Positions 53,862 to 62,523 of a stretch of 64,000 nt of DNA are shown piece after piece. Source of the stretch: Polyangiaceae bacterium (GTDB lineage Bacteria > Myxococcota_A > Polyangia > Polyangiales > Polyangiaceae). The DNA is taken from positions 62,001-126,000 of the forward strand of contig JADLEQ010000043.1 in the NCBI GenBank assembly GCA_020846005.1, written 5' to 3'. The number at the start of each line of letters is the position of its first letter. The stretch's first letter is position 1. The notes beneath the pieces were generated by a model. It worked only from the letters and a program-made list of their open reading frames with translations, was not told the origin of the DNA and made no database searches. Made by a program: the position numbers and the translations under genes.

Positions 53862-56395
53862 ACCTCCGCACCCCCATCCGTGTCTGGACGCGCCGCGCGC
53901 GTTTCGCGCCCCTGGCCGTCGCGCTCGTGCTGGCGTCGGTCTCCGACGTCGCGGCGCAGGCGCCGCCGATCCGCGCCCCGGCGCGCCCGCCGACGGTCGG
54001 TACGCCGCGCGCCGCTGGCGCCCCGGCGCGCCCCGCGCCGGCTCCGCCGGCCGCCACCCCTCCGGCGGCTCCCGCGGCGAAGCCAGCGGCGACCCCCGAC
54101 CCGCCGGGCGCGAGCGGCCCGCTCCCGACCAGCATGGACACCATCGCGAAGGCGACGGACACCCCGTACCGGCCCAAGCCCGGCGGCGCGATGGTGAAGT
54201 TCAACCTCCAGGACGCCGACCTCGCGGAGCTCGTCAACCACATCAGCGGGATGACGGGCAAGCGGTTCATCTACGGGCCGAAGGTCCGCACCATCAAGGC
54301 GACCGTCGTGTCGCCCTCGCCGATCACGCTCGCCGAGGCCTACCAGGCGTTCCTCGCCATCCTCGAGGCGAACGGCATGACGGTCGTGCCGCATGGGCGC
54401 TTCCTCGAGATCGTCGACACCGCTGGCGTCGCCACGCAGCCGACCCCCATCTACGCGCGTGGCGCGCCCGTCCCCGACGAGGAGCGCTACGTCACGCGCC
54501 TCTACCGGCTCCAGCACGTCACGGCCGAGGAGGTCGCCGCGGTCCTCGCCAAGTTCAAGAGCAAGGACGGCGACATCACCGTCTACGCTCCTGGGCAGCT
54601 GCTCATCCTCACGGACACGGGCACGAACCTCCAGCGCATGATCCGCCTCATCGAGGAGGTGGACGTCGGCAGCGCCGGCAGCCAGATGTGGATCGAGCCC
54701 GTGCACTACGGCTCGGCCAGCGACCTCGCCAAGCGGATCAACGAGCTCTTCGACCTGAGCGCGAAGGGCGGTGGGGCGACCGGTGGGCTGGTGAAGGTCG
54801 TCTCGGACGACCAGACGAACTCGCTGATCATCGTCGGCTCCGAGGACTCCTATCTGAAGCTCGTGGAGCTCCTCCGACGTATCGACACCAAGCCGACGGG
54901 CGAGGGTCGAGTCCGCGTGCTCGCGCTGCAGCACGCCGTCGCCGAGGAGCTCGCGCAGACGCTCACCCAGATGCTCCAGGGCGCGGGCCGCCCGGGGCCT
55001 CAGGCCCAGGGTCCGATGGCCGGGATGTTCGAGAGCGAGGTGCGCGTCGTCGCCGACAAGGCCACCAACTCGCTCGTCATCACGTCCACGGCTCGCGACT
55101 ACGCGCAGCTCCGCCTCGTGATCGATCGGCTGGACGCGCCGCGGCGTCAGGTGTTCATCGAGGCCGTCATCATGGACGTGTCCGTGAACCACTCCAGCCA
55201 GTGGGGTCTCGGGTACCACGCGGGCGCGGCGCCCGACCTCGGCGGTGGGGGCAACTCGCTCATCTACGGCGGGCTGAACCCGCTCCGCTCCATCGGGCTC
55301 CCCACCGATCTCCAGGGCCTCGCCCTCGGGGTCCGCGGCCCCGAGATCGCCGGGACGAGCGAGCTCCTCGGCACCGGCATCAGCATCCCGGCGTTCGGGG
55401 TGGTGTTGAACGCGCTGGCCGCGAACAGCGACGCCAACGTGCTCAGCACGCCGCACATCATCGCGACGGACAACGTCCCCGCCGAGATCAACGTCGGCGA
55501 GAACATCCCGCTCCAGCAGAACTTCGGCGGTACGTCGAACCTCGCCGGGCTCGCGGGCCTCGCCGGAGGGCAGGCCGGCGCGAGCGGCCTGCTCGGCGCG
55601 CTCGGCGGGATGGGGTTCGGCGGCTTCAGCGCGCCCCGCCAGGACGTGGGCACGAAGATCAAGGTCACGCCACACGTCAACAACGACGATCGCGTGCGGC
55701 TCGAGATCGAGGAGGAGATCAGCGAGCAGGGCGCCGCGAGCGGTCAGCTCGGCGTGGTCTCCATCACCAAGCGCACTGCAGCGACGACCGTCGTCGTCGA
55801 CAACCAGCAGACGGTCGTCATCGGCGGGCTGATGCGCGACTCCGTCATCAAGACCCGGGACAAGATCCCCGTGCTGGGGGACCTCCCCGTCCTCGGCTTC
55901 CTCTTTCGTTCCTCCAGCACGCAGAAGCGGAAGACGAACCTCCTGCTCATCCTCACCCCGTACGTCATCCACGACCAGAACGACCTACGAAAGATCTTCG
56001 AGCGGAAGATGCAAGAGCGGCAGGAGTTCCTCGACCGCTACTTCGTCTTCGGCAACAACGAGTGGGAGCCGCCCAACGACTACTCGCGCACGCGCGGGCT
56101 GGTCGAGGAGATCCGGCAGGCGTACGCCGCCGTCGAGGAACAGCTCCGGCTGGAGAGGGAGAGCGAGGTCGAGGAGAAGGAGCACCGCCCGGGCGAGGCG
56201 CTCGACCTGCCGACGCCGGTGCGATCGCCCGGCGCGGCCCCGAGCCCCACCCCGTCGCGTCCCGCCACGCCGGGCCGCCCCGCGACGCCGGCGCGCCCTG
56301 CGCCGGCCGCGGCGCCCCGCCCGAGGACGGAGCTCGACGCCCCGATCCGGATCAACCCGGTCGCGCGCAGCGTGAACGTGGAGCGGGTGGAGTAG
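53858..56395 (+). CDS. gspD: type II secretion system secretin GspD
   Basis: An 845-residue outer-membrane channel. Signal peptide (about 1-35, VSDVAAQ), then a Pro/Ala-rich stretch. N0 (about 105-180) and N1-N3 repeats (about 200-430) precede the secretin domain (about 440-700; VLSTPHIIATDNVPAEINVGENIPL by outline, and the VPVLGDLPVLGFLF-type signature near its end). A C-terminal Pro-rich tail of about 60 residues follows. GTG start overlaps gspC (GTGA). Confidence 0.97.
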   Translation: MNLRTPIRVWTRRARFAPLAVALVLASVSDVAAQAPPIRAPARPPTVGTPRAAGAPARPAPAPPAATPPAAPAAKPAATPDPPGASGPLPTSMDTIAKATDTPYRPKPGGAMVKFNLQDADLAELVNHISGMTGKRFIYGPKVRTIKATVVSPSPITLAEAYQAFLAILEANGMTVVPHGRFLEIVDTAGVATQPTPIYARGAPVPDEERYVTRLYRLQHVTAEEVAAVLAKFKSKDGDITVYAPGQLLILTDTGTNLQRMIRLIEEVDVGSAGSQMWIEPVHYGSASDLAKRINELFDLSAKGGGATGGLVKVVSDDQTNSLIIVGSEDSYLKLVELLRRIDTKPTGEGRVRVLALQHAVAEELAQTLTQMLQGAGRPGPQAQGPMAGMFESEVRVVADKATNSLVITSTARDYAQLRLVIDRLDAPRRQVFIEAVIMDVSVNHSSQWGLGYHAGAAPDLGGGGNSLIYGGLNPLRSIGLPTDLQGLALGVRGPEIAGTSELLGTGISIPAFGVVLNALAANSDANVLSTPHIIATDNVPAEINVGENIPLQQNFGGTSNLAGLAGLAGGQAGASGLLGALGGMGFGGFSAPRQDVGTKIKVTPHVNNDDRVRLEIEEEISEQGAASGQLGVVSITKRTAATTVVVDNQQTVVIGGLMRDSVIKTRDKIPVLGDLPVLGFLFRSSSTQKRKTNLLLILTPYVIHDQNDLRKIFERKMQERQEFLDRYFVFGNNEWEPPNDYSRTRGLVEEIRQAYAAVEEQLRLERESEVEEKEHRPGEALDLPTPVRSPGAAPSPTPSRPATPGRPATPARPAPAAAPRPRTELDAPIRINPVARSVNVERVE

Positions 56396-56398
56396 CGG

Positions 56399-58168
56399 AT
56401 GGAGCAGCGCGCGCTCGCCGATGTGCTGGTGCGCCGCGGGGTCCTCGCGCACGAGGTCGCGGAGAGCCTGCTCGCGCAACAACGCGAAAAGGACGCCCCG
56501 CTCGTCGATCTCGTGGTCGGCGCGCAGGCGGCCAGCGAGGAGGACGTCGCGCGTGCCCTCGCCGCGGAGTGTGGCCTCGGGTTCGTGACGCGGATCGACC
56601 CGGAGCTGGTCCCGGTAGCGCTCGCGACGCGGGTCTCCATCGGCTGGGCGCGCGGGCGCCGGATGCTCGTCGTCGCCGAGGACGATCGCGCGGTCGAGGT
56701 GGTCGTCGCCGATCCGTTCGACACCGACGCCATGGACGCGCTCCGCGCGGTCTTCGACAAGCCGGTCCGGGCGCTCGTGGCGACGACCGACGTGGTCATC
56801 GACGCGATCCACCGCGTCTACGAGCGCCAGGAGGCTGGCGGCGAGCTCGCGCCCACGTCGGCGGCGGACGACGGCGAGGGGCTCGCCGACATCCTCGACT
56901 CCGACGACGACGCGCCCATCATCCGCTGGGTGAACTCGCTGTTCGCGCAGGCCGTCAAGCAGCGCGCGAGCGACATCCACATTGAGCCGGAGGAGCGCGA
57001 GGTCATCGTCCGCTACCGCATCGACGGCGAGCTCTACGTCGCGCGGCGTGCCAGCCGGCAATTCATGGGCTCCGTCGTGGCCCGCGTGAAGATCATGGCG
57101 GGCCTGAACATCGCGGAGAAGCGCCTGCCGCAGGACGGTCGCATCTCGCTCAAGATCGCCGGTCGCTCGATCGACATCCGCGTGTCGACGATCCCCACGA
57201 GCCGCGAGCACGAGCGCGTCGTCATGCGACTCCTGCACAAGACGAACGTCTTGCTCGACCTCGAGCAGCTCGGGTTCGCGGGGCGCGACTACGGCCTGAT
57301 GCACCAGCTCATCGAGCGCCCGGACGGCATCGTGCTCGTCACGGGGCCGACGGGCAGCGGCAAGACGACGACGCTCTACGCGTGCCTGAACAAGATCAAC
57401 CGCCCCAACGTGAACATCCTCACGGCCGAGGATCCGGTCGAGTACGAGATCGCGGGCATCCATCAGGTCCCCGTCCAGCCCAAGATTGGGCTCACGTTCG
57501 CCAGCGCGATGCGGGCGTTCCTCCGCCAGGATCCGGACATCATCATGGTGGGCGAGATTCGAGACAAGGAGACCGCCGAGATCGCGATGAACGCGAGCAT
57601 GACGGGCCACCTCGTGCTCTCCACGATCCACACCAACGACGCCGCCGGCGCGTTCACTCGGCTGGTGGACATGGGCATCGAGCCGTTCCTCGTGCGATCG
57701 ACGGTCATCGGCGTGCTGGCGCAGCGCCTGGTGCGCGTGCTCTGCAACGAGTGCAAGGAGCCGTACACGGCGACGCCGTGGGAGCTCGTCCAGCTCGGGC
57801 TCGATCCGGAGCGCGGCCAGCGGCGTCTGCAGCGGACGCTGGGGCCCGCGTATCAGGTGCACGGAACCGAGTATCGCCCGCTCGCGTGGACCGGGCCCGG
57901 CGCGCCGACGCTCTACCGAGAGCGTGGGTGCTCGAAGTGCGAGAACAAGGGCTACGTCGGCCGCCTCGGCATCTACGAGCTCATGGTGATGGATGACGTC
58001 GTCGGATCGCTCGTGCTCAAGAACTCCGACGCCCAGTCGATCAAGCGGGCCGCCCAGGCGCAAGGGATGGATGTGCTGCGAGACGACGGCGCGAGGAAGG
58101 CGCTGGCGGGGCTCACGACGGTGAGCGAGGTGGTCACCGCCACGCAGGAAGACGTGGTGCTCGAGTGA
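56399..58168 (+). CDS. gspE: type II secretion ATPase GspE
   Basis: A 589-residue hexameric ATPase powering pseudopilus assembly. An N1-type domain (about 1-140) precedes the RecA-like core with GPTGSGKTTTLY (Walker A), an Asp box (PSRE/REHERVVMR), Walker B (IIMVGEIRDKETAE) and the CNEC...CSKC zinc-binding pair. Starts 3 bases after the gspD stop. Its N1 part is comparable to the stand-alone protein at 30407. Confidence 0.97.
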   Translation: MEQRALADVLVRRGVLAHEVAESLLAQQREKDAPLVDLVVGAQAASEEDVARALAAECGLGFVTRIDPELVPVALATRVSIGWARGRRMLVVAEDDRAVEVVVADPFDTDAMDALRAVFDKPVRALVATTDVVIDAIHRVYERQEAGGELAPTSAADDGEGLADILDSDDDAPIIRWVNSLFAQAVKQRASDIHIEPEEREVIVRYRIDGELYVARRASRQFMGSVVARVKIMAGLNIAEKRLPQDGRISLKIAGRSIDIRVSTIPTSREHERVVMRLLHKTNVLLDLEQLGFAGRDYGLMHQLIERPDGIVLVTGPTGSGKTTTLYACLNKINRPNVNILTAEDPVEYEIAGIHQVPVQPKIGLTFASAMRAFLRQDPDIIMVGEIRDKETAEIAMNASMTGHLVLSTIHTNDAAGAFTRLVDMGIEPFLVRSTVIGVLAQRLVRVLCNECKEPYTATPWELVQLGLDPERGQRRLQRTLGPAYQVHGTEYRPLAWTGPGAPTLYRERGCSKCENKGYVGRLGIYELMVMDDVVGSLVLKNSDAQSIKRAAQAQGMDVLRDDGARKALAGLTTVSEVVTATQEDVVLE

Positions 58169-58242
58169 CGACGCCGCGCACGAGGCGAGCCGGGGGTGGG
58201 CGCGGCGACGCGCGCGCGCGTCCGAGGCGGAGGAGGCGCTAG

Positions 58243-59469
58243 GTGGCCGTCTACGAGTTCCGCGGGATCCGGATCGACGGCGGCAAGGCCGTGAAGGGGA
58301 TCCGAGACGCCGAGAACGCCAAGGCGTTGCGCGCGCTGCTGCGGCGCGAGGGCGTGCTCCTCACCGACGCCACCGAGGAGCAGGTGCGTCAGCAGCGGGC
58401 GCGCCGCCAGATCGATCTGCTCGCGCCGCTCCGCCGCCCGACGGCGTCCGACGTGGCCGTGATGACCCGCCAGCTCGCGACGCTGGTGCGCGCCGGGGTG
58501 CCGCTCGTGGACTCGATCCAGGCGCTGAGCGAGCAGGTGGAGAAGGAGACGCTGGTCCGCGTGCTCACCAGCGTCCGCGAGACGTTGAACGCCGGGACGA
58601 GCTTCGCCAAGAGCCTGGAGGCGCATCCCCAGGTGTTCACCTCGCTCTACGTGAACATGGTGGCCGCGGGGGAGGCCTCCGGGACGCTCGAGGCCGTCCT
58701 GGAGAAGCTCGCGGACTTCATGGAGGCGCAGGCGCGGCTGCGGAGCAAGGTGTCGGGAGCCCTCGCCTACCCGATCCTGATGGCGATCGTCGGCACGCTG
58801 ATGGTGTCGCTGTTGATGGTCGCCGTGGTGCCGAAGGTGACGAGCATCTTCGAGAACCTCGGCCGCGAGCTCCCCTGGTACACGCGGCTGCTCATCTTCA
58901 CCTCGGAGACAATCGGCAGCTACTGGTGGTTGCTGCTCGCGGTCGGCGGCGGCGGGGTGGCGCTCTTCCGCCGATGGAAGGCGACGCCGGCCGGGCGCCT
59001 GCGCTGGGACACCTTCCGGCTCTCGGCGCCGATCTTCGGCCGGTTGACGCTCCTCGTCGCCGTGGCGCGCTTCGCCAGCACCCTGGCGACGCTCCTCGCC
59101 AGCGGCGTCCACCTCCTGAAGGCGATGGAGATCGGCCGCGCGGTGCTCGGGAATGCCCGCCTGGAGGCGGTCGTTCTGGAGGCGATCGGCTCGATCCGAG
59201 AGGGCGAGAGCATCGCCGAGCCCCTCAAGCGCAGCAAGGCGTTCCCACCGATGGTGACCCACATGATCGCGGTGGGCGAGCGGACCGGCGCGCTCGAGGC
59301 CATGCTGGACAACGTGAGCCGCGCGTACACGGCGGACGTCGAGACGAAGGTCGCGGCCCTGACGAGCCTCCTCGAGCCGCTGATCATCGTCGTCATGGGG
59401 ACGGTCGTGGGCTTCATCGCCATGAGCATCTTGATGCCGCTGGTTCAGATGAACGAGCTGGTGCAATGA
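58243..59469 (+). CDS. gspF: type II secretion inner-membrane protein GspF
   Basis: A 408-residue platform protein with two GspF domains (about 65-190 and 265-395) and three membrane helices. MTRQLATLVRAGVPL and the GEASGTLEAVLEKLADF motif mark the first domain, and GERTGALEAMLDNV the second. Start GTG has ggagg just upstream. The 74-bp gap before it is the widest within the operon up to this point. Confidence 0.97.
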   Translation: MAVYEFRGIRIDGGKAVKGIRDAENAKALRALLRREGVLLTDATEEQVRQQRARRQIDLLAPLRRPTASDVAVMTRQLATLVRAGVPLVDSIQALSEQVEKETLVRVLTSVRETLNAGTSFAKSLEAHPQVFTSLYVNMVAAGEASGTLEAVLEKLADFMEAQARLRSKVSGALAYPILMAIVGTLMVSLLMVAVVPKVTSIFENLGRELPWYTRLLIFTSETIGSYWWLLLAVGGGGVALFRRWKATPAGRLRWDTFRLSAPIFGRLTLLVAVARFASTLATLLASGVHLLKAMEIGRAVLGNARLEAVVLEAIGSIREGESIAEPLKRSKAFPPMVTHMIAVGERTGALEAMLDNVSRAYTADVETKVAALTSLLEPLIIVVMGTVVGFIAMSILMPLVQMNELVQ

Positions 59470-59508
59470 GGCGGGCCCCGCTCCGCCCAGGGGCCACGTG
59501 AGGGTCGC

Positions 59509-59925
59509 ATGGCTCGGTACGACGGCCGCGCGACCTCGAGGGCGTACTTTCCCTGGGAGAGTCGTGGCGGTGTCTTGCGCCGGCTCGGCCTGGCGAGGGC
59601 GCGCCCGGCCGCCGCGGCGGTCGGGCTCGTCGTGTTCGTCGTCGTCATCGCGTATCGAGAGCGAGAGCGAGCCGGCGTGCGGCAGACCCGCGCGATCCTC
59701 GCGGCCGCGTCGCGCGCGGTCGAGGTCTACCTCGCCGACCACGACGGCCGCTGCCCGCCGGATCTCGCCACCGCCGTGCGCGCTGCCGGGTTGGCGAGCG
59801 CGACGGTCGACGCGTGGGGGCGCCCGCTCCGGCTCGTGTGTCCCAGCCGGTCGGAGGGGAAGCGCTTCGACTTGCTCAGCGATGGCCCGGACGGCAAGCC
59901 GCTCGGACTCGATCGCATCGAATGA
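59509..59925 (+). CDS. GspG-like protein lacking a prepilin leader
   Basis: A 138-residue protein in the gsp operon. A membrane helix (about 34-50) is preceded by 30 Arg-rich residues; there is no G|xxxxE prepilin cleavage motif. The C-terminal part reads like the GspG globular domain (ATVDAWGRPLRLV, then DLLSDGPDGKP). It may be an unprocessed membrane-bound helper of the pseudopilus, or a diverged pseudopilin. It ends 15 bases before gspG. Confidence 0.75.
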   Translation: MARYDGRATSRAYFPWESRGGVLRRLGLARARPAAAAVGLVVFVVVIAYRERERAGVRQTRAILAAASRAVEVYLADHDGRCPPDLATAVRAAGLASATVDAWGRPLRLVCPSRSEGKRFDLLSDGPDGKPLGLDRIE

Positions 59926-59940
59926 ACCCAGAGGCACGTC

Positions 59941-60378
59941 ATGAATCGATCCCCAGAGAGAACCGAGCTCGCCCTCCGCATCCTGCGCGCGAGGCGCTGG
60001 CGTGAGCGCGGCGCCACGCTCGTCGAGGTCCTGATCGTGGTAGCGATCATCGCGATGGTCGCAGGCGGCGTCGCGGTGTTCGCGCTGCCCCAGTTCCAGA
60101 AGTCGCAGATCAAGACCGCCAAGACAGGCGCGCAGGTGATCCGCGGCGCGATCCAGAACTGGCAGGCCACCAGCAACGAGACGGGCTGCCCGACGATCAG
60201 CCAGCTGGTGAGCGAGAAGTACTTGGATCCCGGCCAGAGCACCCGGGATCCGTGGGACCAAGAGTACGTGCTCCAGTGCTCGGACGACGAGATCTCGGTC
60301 ACGTCGAGCGGTCCGGACAAGAAGAAGGGCACCGCCGACGACATCCGCGTCCCGGAGGGCGCGAAGCCCACGCCGTGA
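59941..60378 (+). CDS. gspG: major pseudopilin GspG
   Basis: A 145-residue pseudopilin. The leader ends at Gly24 and the mature protein starts ATLVE with Glu29 at +5, followed by the hydrophobic helix. The globular part keeps the DPWDQEYVLQ region, and a calcium-loop-like tail (GPDKKKGTADD) matches GspG. It polymerises into the pseudopilus after GspO cleavage. Confidence 0.96.
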   Translation: MNRSPERTELALRILRARRWRERGATLVEVLIVVAIIAMVAGGVAVFALPQFQKSQIKTAKTGAQVIRGAIQNWQATSNETGCPTISQLVSEKYLDPGQSTRDPWDQEYVLQCSDDEISVTSSGPDKKKGTADDIRVPEGAKPTP

Positions 60379-61109
60379 CCCGCCTGGCCGGCGCCACCTC
60401 GCGGATGGCGCGCCCCGCCCTCGGAGCGGGCGCGCCCCGCGGAGGTGTGCGCGGGCTGGCGCTGGTGGAGGTGCTGGTCGTGATCGCGCTCATCACGCTG
60501 CTGACGGGCGCGATCCTCTACGGCTCGGGGATGCTCGCGGGGAGCCGGCAGCGCGCCGCGGCTACGCTCCTCGTGAGCAGCGTGCGCGCCGGCATCACCC
60601 GCGCCAACGCCACCGGGCGCCCGGTGCGGCTGGTGCTCGACCTCGAGGCGCAGCGCGTGGTGCTGGAGGAGGCGAACGGCCCGACGATGCTGCGCGAGAA
60701 GGCCGAGGGAGCGAACGCGGGCGCCGAGGCCTTCGGCGAGGTCGAGGCCGAGGCGCGCGCGGAGGCGGAGCGGATCGTGAAGGCGCCGCGCGCGCCCCGA
60801 GCGCGGTTCTCGCCCGTGCGAGCGCTCGGTTTCGACGAGCAGGGCCGAGAGATCGGCGCTGGCGTGCGGCTCGTCAGCGTGGAGACGGAGCACGACGACG
60901 AGCCCCGCGTCGCGGGGCGAGCGTACGTCTACATGTGGCCGGGCGGGACGACGGAGCGGGCGGCGATCCAGCTGCGTCGGGACGGCGTCGAGGAGGGGGT
61001 GACCGTCCTGGTGAGCGGGCTGACGGGTCGCGCGCGGGTGGAGCGCGGCAGCGTCGCGCTGAAGCGCCCGCGCCCGGGTGAGACCGGCGTGGACGAGCGG
61101 GAGGAGTGA
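60375..61109 (+). CDS. gspH: minor pseudopilin GspH-type
   Basis: A 244-residue pseudopilin-like protein. Leader to Gly27, then LALVE with Glu32 at +5 and a hydrophobic helix. A long, Ala/Glu/Arg-rich insert (about 100-140) makes it longer than usual GspH. GTG start overlaps gspG (GTGA). Assigned to GspH by position and the pseudopilin N-terminus; the globular part is poorly conserved. Confidence 0.85.
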   Translation: MTRLAGATSRMARPALGAGAPRGGVRGLALVEVLVVIALITLLTGAILYGSGMLAGSRQRAAATLLVSSVRAGITRANATGRPVRLVLDLEAQRVVLEEANGPTMLREKAEGANAGAEAFGEVEAEARAEAERIVKAPRAPRARFSPVRALGFDEQGREIGAGVRLVSVETEHDDEPRVAGRAYVYMWPGGTTERAAIQLRRDGVEEGVTVLVSGLTGRARVERGSVALKRPRPGETGVDEREE

Positions 61110-61810
61110 TGGGGGCGGCGCGAGTGCCTGGAGCGCAGCGCGGGTTCACGCTGCTGGAGGTTCTCGTGGCCGTGTCCATCCTCGGCCTCGCGCTCACGGT
61201 CATCTTGTCGTCGCAGGTCGGGCTCTTCACGAGCGCGCAGCACGCCGGCAACCTGGGGATCGCCGGGGGCCTCGCACGCTGCAAGATGACGGAGGTCGAG
61301 CTGGAGCTGCTGCAGACGGGCTACCCGGCCGTCGACAGCACGGGCTCGGGCGACTGTTGCGAGGGCGACGAGAGCACCCGGTTCGCGTGCGCGTGGAAGG
61401 TCGAGCGGGTCGAGCTCCCGGAGCCGAAGGGACTGGACGCGCTTGGGGCGGACGGTGGGCTCGGCGGCGATCAGGGGCTCGGCGCGCTCGGCGCGCTCTC
61501 GGCGCTGCAGGCCGGCGGGGGCCAGGCGCTCGGGAGCGGCGCAGGCGGCATCTCCGATCTCACCAGCATGCTCGGCGCCGCCTCGAGCACGGGCGTGCAG
61601 GGCATGGCCCCGCTCGTGATGAGCATGGTGTACCCCGATCTCAAGCCGATGCTCGAGGAGAGCATCCGCAAGGTGACCGTCACGGTGCAGTGGCGCGAGG
61701 GCGTCACCCCGCGCGAGCTCGGGCTAGTCCAGTACGTCACGAACCCGATGCAGGGAGGGCTCGATCCGAACGCCGCCAAGGGGCTCGACGCGCTGGAGGG
61801 GGCGCTGTGA
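61106..61810 (+). CDS. gspI: minor pseudopilin GspI
   Basis: A 234-residue pseudopilin. GFTLLEVLVAVSILGLAL is the prepilin N-terminus, with Glu at +5. A Gly/Ala/Leu-rich insert (about 115-165) lies between globular segments and is absent from shorter GspI proteins. Start GTG at 61106 (GTGA with gspH) or ATG at 61109. Believed to sit at the pseudopilus tip with GspJ and GspK. Confidence 0.88.
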   Translation: MMGAARVPGAQRGFTLLEVLVAVSILGLALTVILSSQVGLFTSAQHAGNLGIAGGLARCKMTEVELELLQTGYPAVDSTGSGDCCEGDESTRFACAWKVERVELPEPKGLDALGADGGLGGDQGLGALGALSALQAGGGQALGSGAGGISDLTSMLGAASSTGVQGMAPLVMSMVYPDLKPMLEESIRKVTVTVQWREGVTPRELGLVQYVTNPMQGGLDPNAAKGLDALEGAL

Positions 61811-62523
61811 GCCGAGGAGCGTCCCGGGGCGGGGCCCGCGGGCTCGCGCTGATCGAGGTGCTGGTCGCGGTCGGTGTCCTCGCGCTCGTCTCCATGCTGC
61901 TCTACGGAGCGTTCGCGACGCTCCGGACGAGTCGAGACAGTGTGCGGCTCACCAACGACCGTCACCACGAGGGGCGCTCGGCGCTGGCGCGGATCGTGCG
62001 CGAGCTGAGCGGCGCCTACGTCTCGGGTCACCTCCCGGTCGATGAGTCGTTGATCGTCTGGAAGACCCACTTCCGCTGCGACCCCGCCTCGCCCGCGGCG
62101 CGCCTCGACTTCACCACCTTCGCTCACCAGCGGCTCGATCGCGACGCCCACGAGTCCGACCAGGCGGACATCTCGTACTTCTCGCTCCCCGATCCCGATC
62201 GCTCCGGGGTGCACGACCTCGTCCGGCGCGTGAAGTCGAGGCTCGACGACCAGCCGGGGACGGGCGGCCGGATCGAGATCCTGGCGACCGACATCGATCT
62301 GTTCGAGGTCCGCTTGCTCGATCCGTTGAGCGGGCAGTGGGTCGAGAGCTGGGACACGACCCAGGCGATCGGGCAACCCAACCGCCTGCCGCTCCTGGCG
62401 CGGATCGTGCTCGTGCTGAACGGAGCGGCGCGTGAGGCGCGAGGCGGCGGCCGCGGCACCCTCCGGTTCTCGACCGCCGTCCCGCTCGCTGCGCAGCGCG
62501 CCCTGACCTTCGCCACGCAATGA
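61807..62523 (+). CDS. gspJ: minor pseudopilin GspJ
   Basis: A 238-residue pseudopilin. Leader to Gly12, mature start LALIE with Glu17 at +5, then a hydrophobic helix. The globular part has the GspJ-type FTTFAHQR and DRSGVHDLVRRVKSRLDD segments. GTG start overlaps gspI (GTGA). Part of the tip complex. Confidence 0.92.
   Translation: MSRGASRGGARGLALIEVLVAVGVLALVSMLLYGAFATLRTSRDSVRLTNDRHHEGRSALARIVRELSGAYVSGHLPVDESLIVWKTHFRCDPASPAARLDFTTFAHQRLDRDAHESDQADISYFSLPDPDRSGVHDLVRRVKSRLDDQPGTGGRIEILATDIDLFEVRLLDPLSGQWVESWDTTQAIGQPNRLPLLARIVLVLNGAAREARGGGRGTLRFSTAVPLAAQRALTFATQ

Noticed and set aside
53306-55972. Long minus-strand open frame (about 888 codons) opposite gspC/gspD
   Set aside because: The plus strand carries unmistakable GspC and secretin motifs; the antisense product has no family resemblance.
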